From Nocardia altamirensis NBRC 108246 (GTDB lineage Bacteria; Actinomycetota; Actinomycetes; Mycobacteriales; Mycobacteriaceae): DNA of 64,000 nucleotides. Every line of letters starts with the position of its first letter. The stretch's first letter is position 1. This document shows positions 7,694-16,288 of the stretch, piece by piece. The notes beneath the pieces were generated by a model, which had not been told where the DNA came from, ran no database searches, and saw only the letters and a program-made list of their open reading frames with translations. The DNA lies in NCBI RefSeq assembly GCF_001612685.1, contig NZ_BDAY01000025.1, positions 62,001 through 126,000 of the forward strand, in the 5' to 3' direction. The position numbers and the translations under genes are program-made.

Positions 7694-8743
7694 ATGACGG
7701 AGCAAGACAACCCCGGCGTGCTCATGGCGAGCGAGATCGCCGAACAACCCGCGGCCTGGCAGCGACTGCTCACCGAGGGCACCGACGCGATCCGCGCCGC
7801 CGCCGCGCGAATCGCCGCGTACCAACCGCGATTCGTGCTGTTCGTCGCGCGCGGCACCAGCGACCACGCGGCGCTGTACGGCAAGTATCTCGTGGAGATC
7901 CACCATGCGCTGCCCGCAGGGCTGGTCTCGCCGTCGACCATGACGATCTACAACAGCGCACCGGATCTGCGCGACGTGCTGTTCATCGCGGTGAGTCAGT
8001 CCGGTGGCTCGCCCGACCTGGTGCAGTCGGTCGAGGTGGCGCGCCGCCAGGGGGCGTTGACCGTCGCGCTCACCAACAACCCGGACTCCGCGCTTGCGGC
8101 CGCCGCCGAGATCCACGTCGACGTCCTGGCCGGTCCGGAGCGCGCGGTCGCGGCGACCAAGTCGTACACCGCAGAACTGCTCGCGCTGTATCTCCTGCTC
8201 GACTACGCACGGGGCGGGGACGGCGCGGGCACGGCCGAACTGCCCGCGCTCGGCGCTGAGGTGCTCGAGTCCGGTGCAACGCTGGCCGCCACCGCCGAGC
8301 GGTACCGGTTCGCGCAGCGCCTGATCACCTCCGCGCGCGGCTACTCGTATCCGACCGCGCGCGAGGCGGCGCTGAAACTCATGGAGACGTCGTACCTTTC
8401 GGCGCAGGCGTTCTCCGGCGCGGATCTGCTGCACGGACCGCTGGCCACCGTCGACCCCTCGGTCCCGGTGCTGGCGATCGTCCCCGACGGTGCGGGCGGG
8501 CGGGCGATGGCTCCGGTGCTGGCGCGGCTCGCGGAGCTGCGTGCCGACGTGTTCGGCGTCGGCGCCGCCGACGCGATCGCGGGACTGTCGGCGGGCGTCG
8601 CATTGCCGACCGGCATTCCCGAGCCGCTGTCGCCGCTGGTGGAAATCCTTCCCCTGCAACAGCTCGCGCTGCATCTGGCGATCGCGCGCGGCGGCGATCC
8701 CGACCGGCCGCGTGGACTGATGAAGGTCACCGAGACGCTCTGA
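7694..8743 (+). CDS. Double-SIS-domain protein, glucosamine-6-phosphate deaminase-like
   Basis: Protein of 349 residues with two SIS sugar-isomerase domains and no glutaminase domain. The first SIS has VARGTSDHAALYGKYLVE and VSQSGGSPDLVQSVE. The second runs from about residue 200 (RGYSYPTAREAALKLME). This layout matches the isomerase half of GlmS, as in AgaS/NagB-II or GlmD enzymes that convert GlcN-6-P to Fru-6-P (family knowledge). ATG 7694 follows GAGGAG at 7684-7689. The preceding kinase and transporter support an amino-sugar catabolic operon, 45 bases apart. The exact substrate is inferred. Confidence 0.87.
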   Translation: MTEQDNPGVLMASEIAEQPAAWQRLLTEGTDAIRAAAARIAAYQPRFVLFVARGTSDHAALYGKYLVEIHHALPAGLVSPSTMTIYNSAPDLRDVLFIAVSQSGGSPDLVQSVEVARRQGALTVALTNNPDSALAAAAEIHVDVLAGPERAVAATKSYTAELLALYLLLDYARGGDGAGTAELPALGAEVLESGATLAATAERYRFAQRLITSARGYSYPTAREAALKLMETSYLSAQAFSGADLLHGPLATVDPSVPVLAIVPDGAGGRAMAPVLARLAELRADVFGVGAADAIAGLSAGVALPTGIPEPLSPLVEILPLQQLALHLAIARGGDPDRPRGLMKVTETL

Positions 8744-8983
8744 TCGACGACCGTTCGCGCGCCGTGGCGCAGCAGCGACACGGCCCAGTACACGGCGTCA
8801 GGAAAACAATCTTAGTGAAGTCTTAACATTCAATATCATTGCCGAACAATCGATTTCGAATACCCAGAATGAGAGCTCGGTGTAGCGTTCGCCTCGACGC
8901 CGCATCGAGTTTCCATGACACCCGATGCCGGCGGGGCGGGTAGTGGCAGCTCGCCTGCGTTCGATTGTTGGGTAGGAAATGCG
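8744..8983. promoter_or_regulatory. Probable promoter region of the encapsulin operon
   Basis: A 240-base gap contains an AT-rich dip around 8805-8880, in contrast to the GC-rich surroundings, including TTAACATTCAATATCATTG. TATCAT is a plausible -10 box for the rightward operon. No operator was recognised. The exact promoter is not established. Confidence 0.35.
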
Positions 8984-10279
8984 ATGGCGGACAATGAGAT
9001 CGACAATTCGGCATCGATCCGGCCGGTGCCGGTAGCCATCGATTCGCGACTGGCACTCGACGGCGGAAGTCCCGTCCGGCAATCACCGTGGCCGACCTAC
9101 GATCGCGGCGCGGTGTGCGTTTATCCGGAGGACGAGGAAGCGGCACTGCGCGCGATCCGCAGCCACCTCTACTTCCGCTATGACTACCGCCCCGCGCACG
9201 AAACCGAATGCGGCAGGTTCGAGGCCGAGCTGTGCCGCTACTTCGGCTGCAAGCACGCGCTGGCCACCTCGAGCGGCACCACCGCGCTGGCACTGGCCAT
9301 CATGGCGGCGGGCATCGCACCGGGGAGCCTGATCGCCTGCCCCGGTTTCACTTTCGCGGCGACACCGAGCGCCATCATGCTGGCCGGATGCACTCCGTTC
9401 CTGGTCGATGTGGACGAGGACCTGCACCTGGATGTCGCCGATCTGCGCAAGCGGTGGACCTCGGAGATCAAGGGAATCATGGTCGTGCACATGCGCGGCT
9501 TCGCCGGGGACATGGCCGCGCTGCTCGATTTCGCCGACGACATGGGCGTGCCGGTCTTCGAGGACGCAGTCCCCGCACTCGGCGCGGAATTGGGCGGCCG
9601 CAAACTCGGCACGTTCGGTTTGGCAGGCGCGTTCAGCACACAGTCGGACAAGTCGCTCAACAGCGGCGAGGGCGGCTTCCTCGTCACCGATGACAGCGCG
9701 CTGTTCGCCCGCGCCACAGTGCTTTCCGGCGCGTACGAAGGACGCCTGCGCCGCCACTTCCCGGACGGTGAACCGCCGATCCCCACCGATCTCGACCTGC
9801 CGCTGCTCAGCTTCCGGATGGATGAGATCCGCGCGGCATTGCTGCGTTCCGAACTCGAACGGCTCCCAATTCGCTTGGCCGCCTTCCGAACCAACTACGA
9901 CTACGTCGCCTCGGCACTGGCCGACGTGCGCAATATCCAGATTCGCAGGCCCGTTGCGCCCGGCGCTTATTTGGGCGAGGCGTTCATCTTTCGCGTGCCT
10001 GGACGCGCGCAGTGGTTCGCACGAGCGCTGTGCCACGAGGGTATCGAGGCACGCAATCTTGGTTCCGACGCCGACACCAACATCAGGGCGTTCTGGAATT
10101 GGCGGTTCCTGTTCACCGGGATGGCGACCGCGGCCGTGCAGGACCTGCTGCCGAACGCGACCCGGTATCTGCAAGAGGCCGTGGATATTCCGCTGTCCTC
10201 GACGCTGACCCAGGCGGATTGCGACCATCTGATCGCGGCGGTGCGCAAGGTTGCCGAGGCTGCGGCCGGTCAGCCATGA
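8984..10279 (+). CDS. DegT/DnrJ/EryC1-family PLP aminotransferase
   Basis: Fold-type-I PLP enzyme of 431 residues. Visible features are the substrate/cofactor segment TSSGTTALALAI, the PLP-binding Asp194 in VFEDAVPALGAEL, and the Schiff-base Lys223 in FSTQSDKSLNSGEGG. Members usually aminate keto-sugars or cyclitols, and some act as AHBA synthases (family knowledge); the amino acceptor here is unknown. I chose ATG 8984 rather than the upstream in-frame ATG 8915 because the protein homology begins later and TAGGAAA precedes 8984. The stop overlaps the MFS start (ATGA). As first gene of the encapsulin operon, it may supply an amino substrate or be a cargo enzyme (inference). Confidence 0.88.
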   Translation: MADNEIDNSASIRPVPVAIDSRLALDGGSPVRQSPWPTYDRGAVCVYPEDEEAALRAIRSHLYFRYDYRPAHETECGRFEAELCRYFGCKHALATSSGTTALALAIMAAGIAPGSLIACPGFTFAATPSAIMLAGCTPFLVDVDEDLHLDVADLRKRWTSEIKGIMVVHMRGFAGDMAALLDFADDMGVPVFEDAVPALGAELGGRKLGTFGLAGAFSTQSDKSLNSGEGGFLVTDDSALFARATVLSGAYEGRLRRHFPDGEPPIPTDLDLPLLSFRMDEIRAALLRSELERLPIRLAAFRTNYDYVASALADVRNIQIRRPVAPGAYLGEAFIFRVPGRAQWFARALCHEGIEARNLGSDADTNIRAFWNWRFLFTGMATAAVQDLLPNATRYLQEAVDIPLSSTLTQADCDHLIAAVRKVAEAAAGQP

Positions 10280-11445
10280 CGGCGCCCTCCGAAACCGGAA
10301 CCATCCCCCGCCTGGCGCTGGCCGGCGTCTTCGGCGGGCTGTTCTGCGGATACCTCGGCCTGTCCGCGGCGATCCCGGTACTGCCCGCCCACGTTCGGGA
10401 CCAGTTCGGCGCAGGCGATCTCGCGGTGGGGCTCGCGGTCACGTCCACCGCGCTGACCGCGCTGCTCACCCGCCCGATCTTCGGCGGGCTGGCCGACCGG
10501 TACGGACATCGCTCGGTCATGCGGTTCGGCGCCGTCGCCGTCGCGGCGGGCGGGCTCCTCTACTTCCTACCGCTCGGCCTGGTCGGCCTGCTCGCGGCGC
10601 GCCTGCTGGCGGGCATCGGCGAGGCCGCGCTGTTCACCGCCGGCGCGGTCTGGACCGTCACACTCGCACCGCACCACCGGCGCGGCCAGATGATCGGGCT
10701 CTACGGGGTCGCGATGTGGGGCGGTATCTCGCTGGGCACCGCACTCGGCGCTGCCATCCGGCCGCTCGGCATAGAAGCCGTGTGGGCCTTTTGCGCGGCC
10801 GCGCCGCTCGTCGGTCTGATCCTGATCAGCATCGTCCCGCCGCAGCCACACGCCCAACCGTCCAAGGGCGGACGCGGGTTGCTCCTTCGCCCCGCGGTGC
10901 TGCCCGGCCTCGGCCTGGCACTCGGGGCCGCAGGCTATGTCGGCCTGGCCGCGTTCGTCATCCGCGACCTGGAGCTGCGCGGAATCGACTCGGGCGTCAT
11001 CGTTTTGAGCACGTTCAGCGCCGTCTACGCGGGCACCCGCCTGGTGATCGGACACCTGCCGGACAAGCTCGGGCCGCGGCGGGTCGCATCCTGGTGCGGC
11101 GCAGGCGAAGCCGCGGGACTCCTGATCATCGCGGTGGCGCCGAACCTACCGGTGGCGGTGCTCGGCGCCGTCGTCATGGGTGTCGGATTCTCGCTGCTGC
11201 ACCCGTCATTGGCGTTGATGGTCATGAACAACACCGAAAGCGCGAAGCAGGGTGCGGCGATCGGCGCCTACACCTCGTTCTGGGACCTCGGCCTGTTCGT
11301 CTGGGGCCCGGCCACCGGCGCGATCGCGGCCGGGTTCGGTTACCCGGCCGTCTTCGTGGTCGCAGCGGGGTGCGCCCTCGCGGCGTCGTTGCTGGCCATG
11401 ACGATCCCGCAAACGGTGCGCACGGAGAAGGCGGTCGACGCATGA
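10276..11445 (+). CDS. MFS transporter, probable exporter
   Basis: Membrane protein of 389 residues with about twelve hydrophobic segments and the MFS loop GGLADRYGHRSVMR between helices 2 and 3, with a partial echo (GHLPDKLGPRRV) in the second half. It has the size and style of drug/metabolite efflux MFS proteins rather than sugar porters. It is coupled on both sides by four-base overlaps, to the DegT aminotransferase upstream (10276-10279) and the sulfotransferase downstream (11442-11445). The likely job is export of the product of this operon (inference). Confidence 0.87.
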   Translation: MTAPSETGTIPRLALAGVFGGLFCGYLGLSAAIPVLPAHVRDQFGAGDLAVGLAVTSTALTALLTRPIFGGLADRYGHRSVMRFGAVAVAAGGLLYFLPLGLVGLLAARLLAGIGEAALFTAGAVWTVTLAPHHRRGQMIGLYGVAMWGGISLGTALGAAIRPLGIEAVWAFCAAAPLVGLILISIVPPQPHAQPSKGGRGLLLRPAVLPGLGLALGAAGYVGLAAFVIRDLELRGIDSGVIVLSTFSAVYAGTRLVIGHLPDKLGPRRVASWCGAGEAAGLLIIAVAPNLPVAVLGAVVMGVGFSLLHPSLALMVMNNTESAKQGAAIGAYTSFWDLGLFVWGPATGAIAAGFGYPAVFVVAAGCALAASLLAMTIPQTVRTEKAVDA

Positions 11446-12449
11446 CGAATACCCCATCGAGCAACGGCAGAGGCACGGGAGCCGACGGGGTGGGCGGCCG
11501 GACACCGCTCAAGGTGCTGTGTATCACCGGCTGGTGCCGCAACGGCAGCACCATCATCGGCAACATCCTCAACGAGATTCCGGACTTCTTCCACGTCGGT
11601 GAGCTGCATTTCCTCTGGAAGAACGCGGCGGGCCGCGGCGTCAACGAGGCGTGCGGCTGCGGGCTGAAGCTGGTCGAATGCCCGGTGTGGTCGACCATCC
11701 TGCCGATCGGACAGCCACAGGGAAGCACGCTGGTCGAGCACGCCGACGCAGTCATCCGACGTCAACTCGGCAGTGTGCGGACCCGGCATACCTGGCAGGT
11801 GCTCGGACGCGGTCTGCACAACGAGCAGATTCGTGCGCACGCCACACTCATGACCGACGTCTACCACGCCATCGCGGCGCGCCGAAGCGCACGGGTGATC
11901 GTCGACACCACGAAGATCCCCGGCGAATCGGCGCTGCTCGAGCATCTCGACGGGATCGTCCCGTACTACGTCCACCTGGTCCGCGATCCGCGGGCGGTGG
12001 CCCAATCATGGAGCAAGCCAAAGGAATACGTCTACGCGATGGGGCCGGGCAAGAGCACCGGCTACTGGACCGGATTCAATCTCGCCGCGCGCGCGATCAC
12101 CAAGCGGTACCCACAGCGCTCGATGTTCCTGCGATACGAGGACTTCATCGCCGATCCGGCGGGCACCATCGACCGGCTGCTTCGGTTGTGCGACAGCACG
12201 ATCGAAGCGAATCCGATGACCGATCGGACGGTGCAGTTGCACACCAATCACACGGTCACCGGGAATCCGGACCGATTCCACACCGGCGCCACCGTCATTC
12301 GTCCGACCGACGACGGGTGGCGCACCGGGCTGTCCAAGTCGGCGCTGAGAACCGTTGCGGCACTGTCGTGGCCGCTCGCGCGCCGGTACGGGTACGGCAC
12401 CGCGGGCGTACCCGCCCGCGATGCCACGAAGTCGAAGGAAAGGGGCTAG
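11442..12449 (+). CDS. Sulfotransferase family protein
   Basis: PAPS-dependent sulfotransferase-like protein of 335 residues. The 5'-phosphosulfate loop is ITGWCRNGSTIIGNIL (about residues 29-44). The 3'-phosphate-binding segment is YVHLVRDPRAVAQSW, followed by an RYEDF motif. The first 23 residues are Gly/Ser/Asn-rich and look disordered; such tails can act as shell-targeting peptides in encapsulin systems (inference). Sulfotransferases are, as I recall, a recurring component of Family 3 encapsulin clusters. It overlaps the MFS stop by four bases and is followed by the SDR gene after four bases. The acceptor substrate is unknown. Confidence 0.86.
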   Translation: MTNTPSSNGRGTGADGVGGRTPLKVLCITGWCRNGSTIIGNILNEIPDFFHVGELHFLWKNAAGRGVNEACGCGLKLVECPVWSTILPIGQPQGSTLVEHADAVIRRQLGSVRTRHTWQVLGRGLHNEQIRAHATLMTDVYHAIAARRSARVIVDTTKIPGESALLEHLDGIVPYYVHLVRDPRAVAQSWSKPKEYVYAMGPGKSTGYWTGFNLAARAITKRYPQRSMFLRYEDFIADPAGTIDRLLRLCDSTIEANPMTDRTVQLHTNHTVTGNPDRFHTGATVIRPTDDGWRTGLSKSALRTVAALSWPLARRYGYGTAGVPARDATKSKERG

Positions 12450-12453
12450 CCGA

Positions 12454-13269
12454 GTGGAATTGGGTCTCCAGAACAAGGTCGCCCTGGTGGCAGGCGGGTC
12501 GAGCGGCATCGGCTTGGCGATCGCCAGCGAGCTCGCCGCCGAAGGGGCACACGTCGCCATCGGCGCACGCGATCCCGGTCGGCTCGCGACGGCGGAGCGT
12601 GCCATCAAAGAGGTGGCGCGCGCCAGGGTGCACGCCACCAGCGTCGACATCACCGACAGCACGGCCACCCGCCGGTGGATCGACGAGGTCGTCGCCGAGT
12701 TCGGCGCGTTGCACGTCGTCGTCGTCAGCGGCGGCACCCCGCCGACCGGCAACGCGGCGGATTTCGCAGTAGCGGACTACCGGACAGCTGTCGACGGCGT
12801 ACTGATACCCGCTGTCGACGTGGCACTTTCGGCGCTGCCACATCTTCGGAGCGCGGGCTGGGGCCGGCTGCTCTTCGTCGCGTCGGAGACAGCGAGCGTC
12901 CCGAGCAGCGGGCTGGCGCTGTCCGGCGTGACCCGCGCCGCCATCGTCCGGTTCGCCCAGTCCCTCGCCGCGGAGGTCGGCAAGGACGGCGTCACCGTCA
13001 ACGTGCTCGCGCCGAGTGCGACGCACACTCCCCTGCTCGAACGCGTTGCGGCGCAACGCGCTACCGACGGCCGGATCGACGACCAGTTGACGGCCATGGG
13101 CACGCACACCGCCGTGGGACGGATCGCCCGCCCCGACGAATTGGCCGCCGTTGCCGCCTTTCTGGTGAGTACCCGGGCCTCCTACATCACCGGCACGGTC
13201 CAGCTGGTCGACGGCGGGGCGAGCGTGCTCGGCCCGACGTGGTCGCATCGCGCCACCCCATCGGAGTGA
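12454..13269 (+). CDS. SDR-family protein with altered active site
   Basis: Short-chain dehydrogenase/reductase-like protein of 271 residues with an intact Rossmann cofactor motif, GGSSGIG (14-20), and the C-terminal VDGG signature. The catalytic tetrad is unusual. Ser144 (VASE) is present, but the expected Tyr at 157 is Ser and the expected Lys at 161 is Arg (LALSGVTRAAI), so classical carbonyl reduction may be lost or changed. GTG 12454 follows GAAGGAAAGG. It sits between the sulfotransferase and encapsulin-like genes; SDRs also occur in described Family 3 encapsulin clusters (recollection). It may be a binding or divergent-chemistry enzyme. Confidence 0.86.
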   Translation: MELGLQNKVALVAGGSSGIGLAIASELAAEGAHVAIGARDPGRLATAERAIKEVARARVHATSVDITDSTATRRWIDEVVAEFGALHVVVVSGGTPPTGNAADFAVADYRTAVDGVLIPAVDVALSALPHLRSAGWGRLLFVASETASVPSSGLALSGVTRAAIVRFAQSLAAEVGKDGVTVNVLAPSATHTPLLERVAAQRATDGRIDDQLTAMGTHTAVGRIARPDELAAVAAFLVSTRASYITGTVQLVDGGASVLGPTWSHRATPSE

Positions 13270-13319
13270 ACAGCGCTCGGTATCGAACGAGCGCGCAACA
13301 CCGCTTCCCAGGAGGGAAC

Positions 13320-14195
13320 ATGCTGAAGACAGATGGCATCAAAGAGACGCTCGCGCAGGTGGTCTCGGACCGCAAGCAGGAGTTGTCGCCGGGGCGGATG
13401 TTCGTCGAGTGCTGCACGAACAAGGGACTGGACGCCTCCGTCGAGTACGAGGTCACCATCACCGATACGCTGACCAGCTCCCGGCGCAAATCCCGTTACC
13501 CCGCCCGAAACATCTTCAAGGCCATCGACCTGTCTCGTGATCCGCGCCAATTCTATTGGCACGAAAGCCCGCCCGAGCCGGGCGACGCTCCGATCGACGG
13601 CGCCGACGTGCGCAGGGAACTGGCCAGCCGATTCCACAAGTCGCCCATCCCCGAACTGCTCACCACCACGGCGTGGGTGCAGGTGCCGCCCGGGCTGTGG
13701 GAGGATCCCGAAACCTTCGAGTCCTTCATCAACTATCGCCTGATCGTCCGGCTGTGCACCGCCGAGAACCACACGATCCTCAGCGGCGAGGGCGGCCTGC
13801 TGAACATGCCCGGGATCGCCCGCATGACCGACCCGGGGCCCTTCGCCTCGACCATCCTGCGCGCGTGCAACGAGGTCGAGCAGATGGGCGGCACCGCCGA
13901 CGGCCTGATCCTCAACCCGGTCGACTACTACCGGGCCATGGGCTCCGGCACGCTGATGACCGACCTCGAACAGAACGGCGTGTTCATCGTCCGCACCCGT
14001 CTCGTCGAACCGGGCAGTGCCATCGTCGGCGACTTCGGCCACGGCGCACAGCTTTTCGATGCGGGACGGTCGGTGATCCAGTTCGCCGAGCCGCCGCCAG
14101 GCACGTTCGCCGAGCCTGGTCCGGCGATCATGGCAGAGATCTACGAGCGCGTCGTCGTCAATCTGCCGACCAACTTCTTCCTCGTCACCGTGTAG
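13320..14195 (+). CDS. HK97-fold encapsulin-like shell protein (Family 3-like)
   Basis: Protein of 291 residues, within the normal encapsulin range. Hallmarks of the HK97 major-capsid fold appear in order. There is an Arg-rich, loop-like segment (about 52-80), a long helix ending in ENHTILSGEGG (150-159) followed by GI, and an A-domain helix leading to GLILNPVDYYRAM (195-207). Next comes IVGDFGHGAQLFDAGRSVIQ (235-254), and finally IMAEIYERVVVNLPTNFFLV (270-289). ATG 13320 has an excellent GGAGGG site. No portal, terminase, protease or tail gene is nearby; the neighbours are metabolic enzymes. A nanocompartment shell enclosing one or more of these enzymes is inferred. Main alternative: a domesticated phage capsid with another role. 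Confidence 0.82.
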   Translation: MLKTDGIKETLAQVVSDRKQELSPGRMFVECCTNKGLDASVEYEVTITDTLTSSRRKSRYPARNIFKAIDLSRDPRQFYWHESPPEPGDAPIDGADVRRELASRFHKSPIPELLTTTAWVQVPPGLWEDPETFESFINYRLIVRLCTAENHTILSGEGGLLNMPGIARMTDPGPFASTILRACNEVEQMGGTADGLILNPVDYYRAMGSGTLMTDLEQNGVFIVRTRLVEPGSAIVGDFGHGAQLFDAGRSVIQFAEPPPGTFAEPGPAIMAEIYERVVVNLPTNFFLVTV

Positions 14196-14202
14196 GCCGG
14201 AT

Positions 14203-15482
14203 GTGACAAGTAAGGACGCCGACCCCGATGTGGTGGTCATCGGCGGCGGGGTCGCCGGTCTGTTCTGCGCGTACCACCTCCGGCGCAGCGGTGCCACGGT
14301 CACCGTGCTCGAGCGCGGCGCGCTCGGCGGGCCGCAGTCGTGTTCCACCGGGAACACGGGTTTCGTCGGCACGCACGGCGCCGCACCGCTGGCCGAGCCG
14401 TGGATGGGCTCGATGCGTGCGCTCGGCATGCTGCATCCGGACGCGCCCTTCTACGTCCACCTGCGCGCTGACCGCGAATATTGCGCTGGCTGAGGCATTT
14501 CGGGCGGGCTTGCACGCCTGCGGCCGCGGCCGCGGGCTTCCGGACGCTGGTCGGGATGAAGAAGCGCAGCCTCGACCTACTGGTCGAACTCTGCGAATCA
14601 GCAGACATCGCGGCCACCTTCGAGTCGCCAGGCATCATCCTGACGTACAAGACCGCACGCGGATTCGCGGAGGCGGGACGATCCGTGGCGCGCGCCGTCG
14701 CGGGCGGTGTCCCGCTGCGTGTGCTCGACGCCGGGGAACTCGACGAACTGGAGCCGAAGACTCGGTTCGACATCGCCGGTGCGTTGTACAACGCGGAAGG
14801 CGCCTATCTACGCGTGCCGGAGTTCATCCACGAATTCGCCCGCATGCTAAGGGCTCTCGGCGTCGACATCCGCGAGCACACCGCCGTCACCGACTTCGAG
14901 GTCGGCGCGGGCACGATCCGCAGGCTACACACGACCAGCGGGGAGTTTCGCGGGCGAGACGTGGTGCTCGCCGCGGGCGCGTGGTCCACCGAGTGCGCGC
15001 GGATGGCCGGGATCGAGCTGCTGCTCCAGCCGATCAAGGGCTACAGCGTCACCGTGGACATGCCGCCCGGCGGCCCCGGCCGGCCGGTGTTGCTCAGCGA
15101 AGGGCGAATAGCGCTGGTTCCGCTCGGTGATCGGCTGCGCATCGGCGGCACGCTCGAGCTGACCGGCATGCACACCACCGTCTCCGCACGCCGGCTGGAC
15201 GGCATGCTGCGCACCGTCCGCGACTACCTGCCCGACTGGGCGGAAACACCGATCCACGAGACGTGGAGCGGGCTTCGGCCTGCCACACCTGACGGACTAC
15301 CGCTGATCGGCCGAGCCGGACCGCGAAATCTGTTGGTCGCGGCCGGTTACGGCCACATCGGCATGGGCCTCGCCCCCGCCGCGGGCGAACTTGTCGCCCA
15401 TCTCCTTGCCGGCACACAGCCGGTGCTGGATCCGATCCCCTTGCGGCCGGACCGTTTCGGCCGCACACCCCTGAAGCGATAA
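14203..15482 (+). pseudogene. FAD-dependent amine/D-amino-acid oxidoreductase (DAO family), interrupted by a frameshift
   Basis: The first 96 codons (GTG 14203 to the stop at 14491-14493) carry the FAD Rossmann motif VVVIGGGVAGLFCAYHLRR. The rest of the same protein continues in another frame from about 14479 to 15482, ending with the FAD-contacting GLRPATPDGLPLIG and GYGHIGMGLAPAAGELVA. Adding one base near 14479 restores a continuous frame (DRE-x-LRWLRHFG) of about 426 residues, the normal length of DadA/glycine-oxidase-like enzymes. This is either a genuine one-base deletion that kills the gene or a sequencing error. It lies eight bases after the encapsulin-like gene and six bases before the racemase gene, so it belongs to the operon. 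Confidence 0.85.
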
Positions 15483-15488
15483 CCAGAA

Positions 15489-16226
15489 GTGCAACAAGAT
15501 TTCCCCGGCGACATCACCATCGGTGTGCTCTGTCTCGATACCCAATTCACCAAGATCCCCGGTCACATTCGCAATCCGACGACCTTCGATTTCCCGGTGG
15601 TCTATCAGGTGGTCCATGGCGCGACACCGCAGCGCATGGTGACCGAGGCCGATCCGACGCTGCTCGAGCCGTTCATCATCGCCGCCAAGGAACTCGAAGC
15701 CCGCGGTGTCGCGGCCATCACCAGCGGATGCGGTTTTCTCGTCCTGTTCCAACAGCAGCTTGCCGAGGCTGTGCGCATCCCGCTGTACAGCTCCAGCCTC
15801 ATCCAGCTGCCGATGGTGCACCGCATGCTCGCTGCGGACCGCACCGTAGGTCTGCTGGTGGCCAGCAAGAACTCCCTCACCGCGCGTCACCTCCGGGCGA
15901 TCGGCGGCGAATCAATATCCCTCTGCGTCGCCGGAATGGAAACGCACCAGGAATTCCGCGAGGTCATCCTGGAAGGTCGCCGCACCGAGCTCGACGCCGA
16001 CCGTCTCGGCGCCGAGGTGCTCGACGAAATCGATCAGCTGGCCGCGGCCAACCCCGACATGGGCGCGCTCATCATCGAATGCACCGACCTGGTCCCCTAC
16101 GGACACGCAATCCAACAACGCCTAGGCATCCCCATTTTCGACATCGTCACCCTCACCACCATGCTGCACAAAACCTTGTCCCACACCCCCTTCAGCCACA
16201 GGCACCATCAACGCCGGGATGGCTGA
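15489..16226 (+). CDS. Aspartate/glutamate racemase-superfamily protein
   Basis: Protein of 245 residues of the Asp/Glu/hydantoin racemase superfamily. Both catalytic cysteines are visible, Cys81 in ITSGCGFLVLF and Cys198 in LIIECTDLVPYG, so cofactor-free two-base racemisation is possible. Relatives include aspartate racemase, maleate isomerase and arylmalonate decarboxylase (family knowledge). The C-terminus is His/Arg-rich (HRHHQRR). GTG 15489 lies six bases after the preceding oxidase gene. A racemase beside a D-amino-acid-oxidase-like gene and an aminotransferase suggests amino-acid-derived chemistry in this operon (inference). Confidence 0.86.
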   Translation: MQQDFPGDITIGVLCLDTQFTKIPGHIRNPTTFDFPVVYQVVHGATPQRMVTEADPTLLEPFIIAAKELEARGVAAITSGCGFLVLFQQQLAEAVRIPLYSSSLIQLPMVHRMLAADRTVGLLVASKNSLTARHLRAIGGESISLCVAGMETHQEFREVILEGRRTELDADRLGAEVLDEIDQLAAANPDMGALIIECTDLVPYGHAIQQRLGIPIFDIVTLTTMLHKTLSHTPFSHRHHQRRDG

Positions 16227-16243
16227 GGGGTGCGGTTCTCGGC

Positions 16244-16270
16244 GGCCCTAGTTCCCCTCCGAATAGGGCC
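16244..16270. terminator. Hairpin between convergent genes
   Basis: Inverted repeat GGCCCTA (16244-16250) and TAGGGCC (16264-16270) with a 13-base loop, lying in the gap between the racemase gene and the convergent GNAT gene. Likely a terminator for the encapsulin operon, possibly bidirectional. Confidence 0.5.
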
Positions 16271-16288
16271 ACGTCTGTCTGCGCAGCC

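Noticed and set aside
12355..12453. Upstream ATG extension of the SDR gene
   Set aside because: The extension overlaps the sulfotransferase gene and has no family similarity; GTG 12454 has a good ribosome site and begins the Rossmann fold directly.
13320..14195. HK97-fold gene as a remnant of a prophage
   Set aside because: No portal, terminase, maturation protease, tail, integrase or attachment site is nearby. The gene is embedded with tight spacing among metabolic genes that share its strand and base composition.
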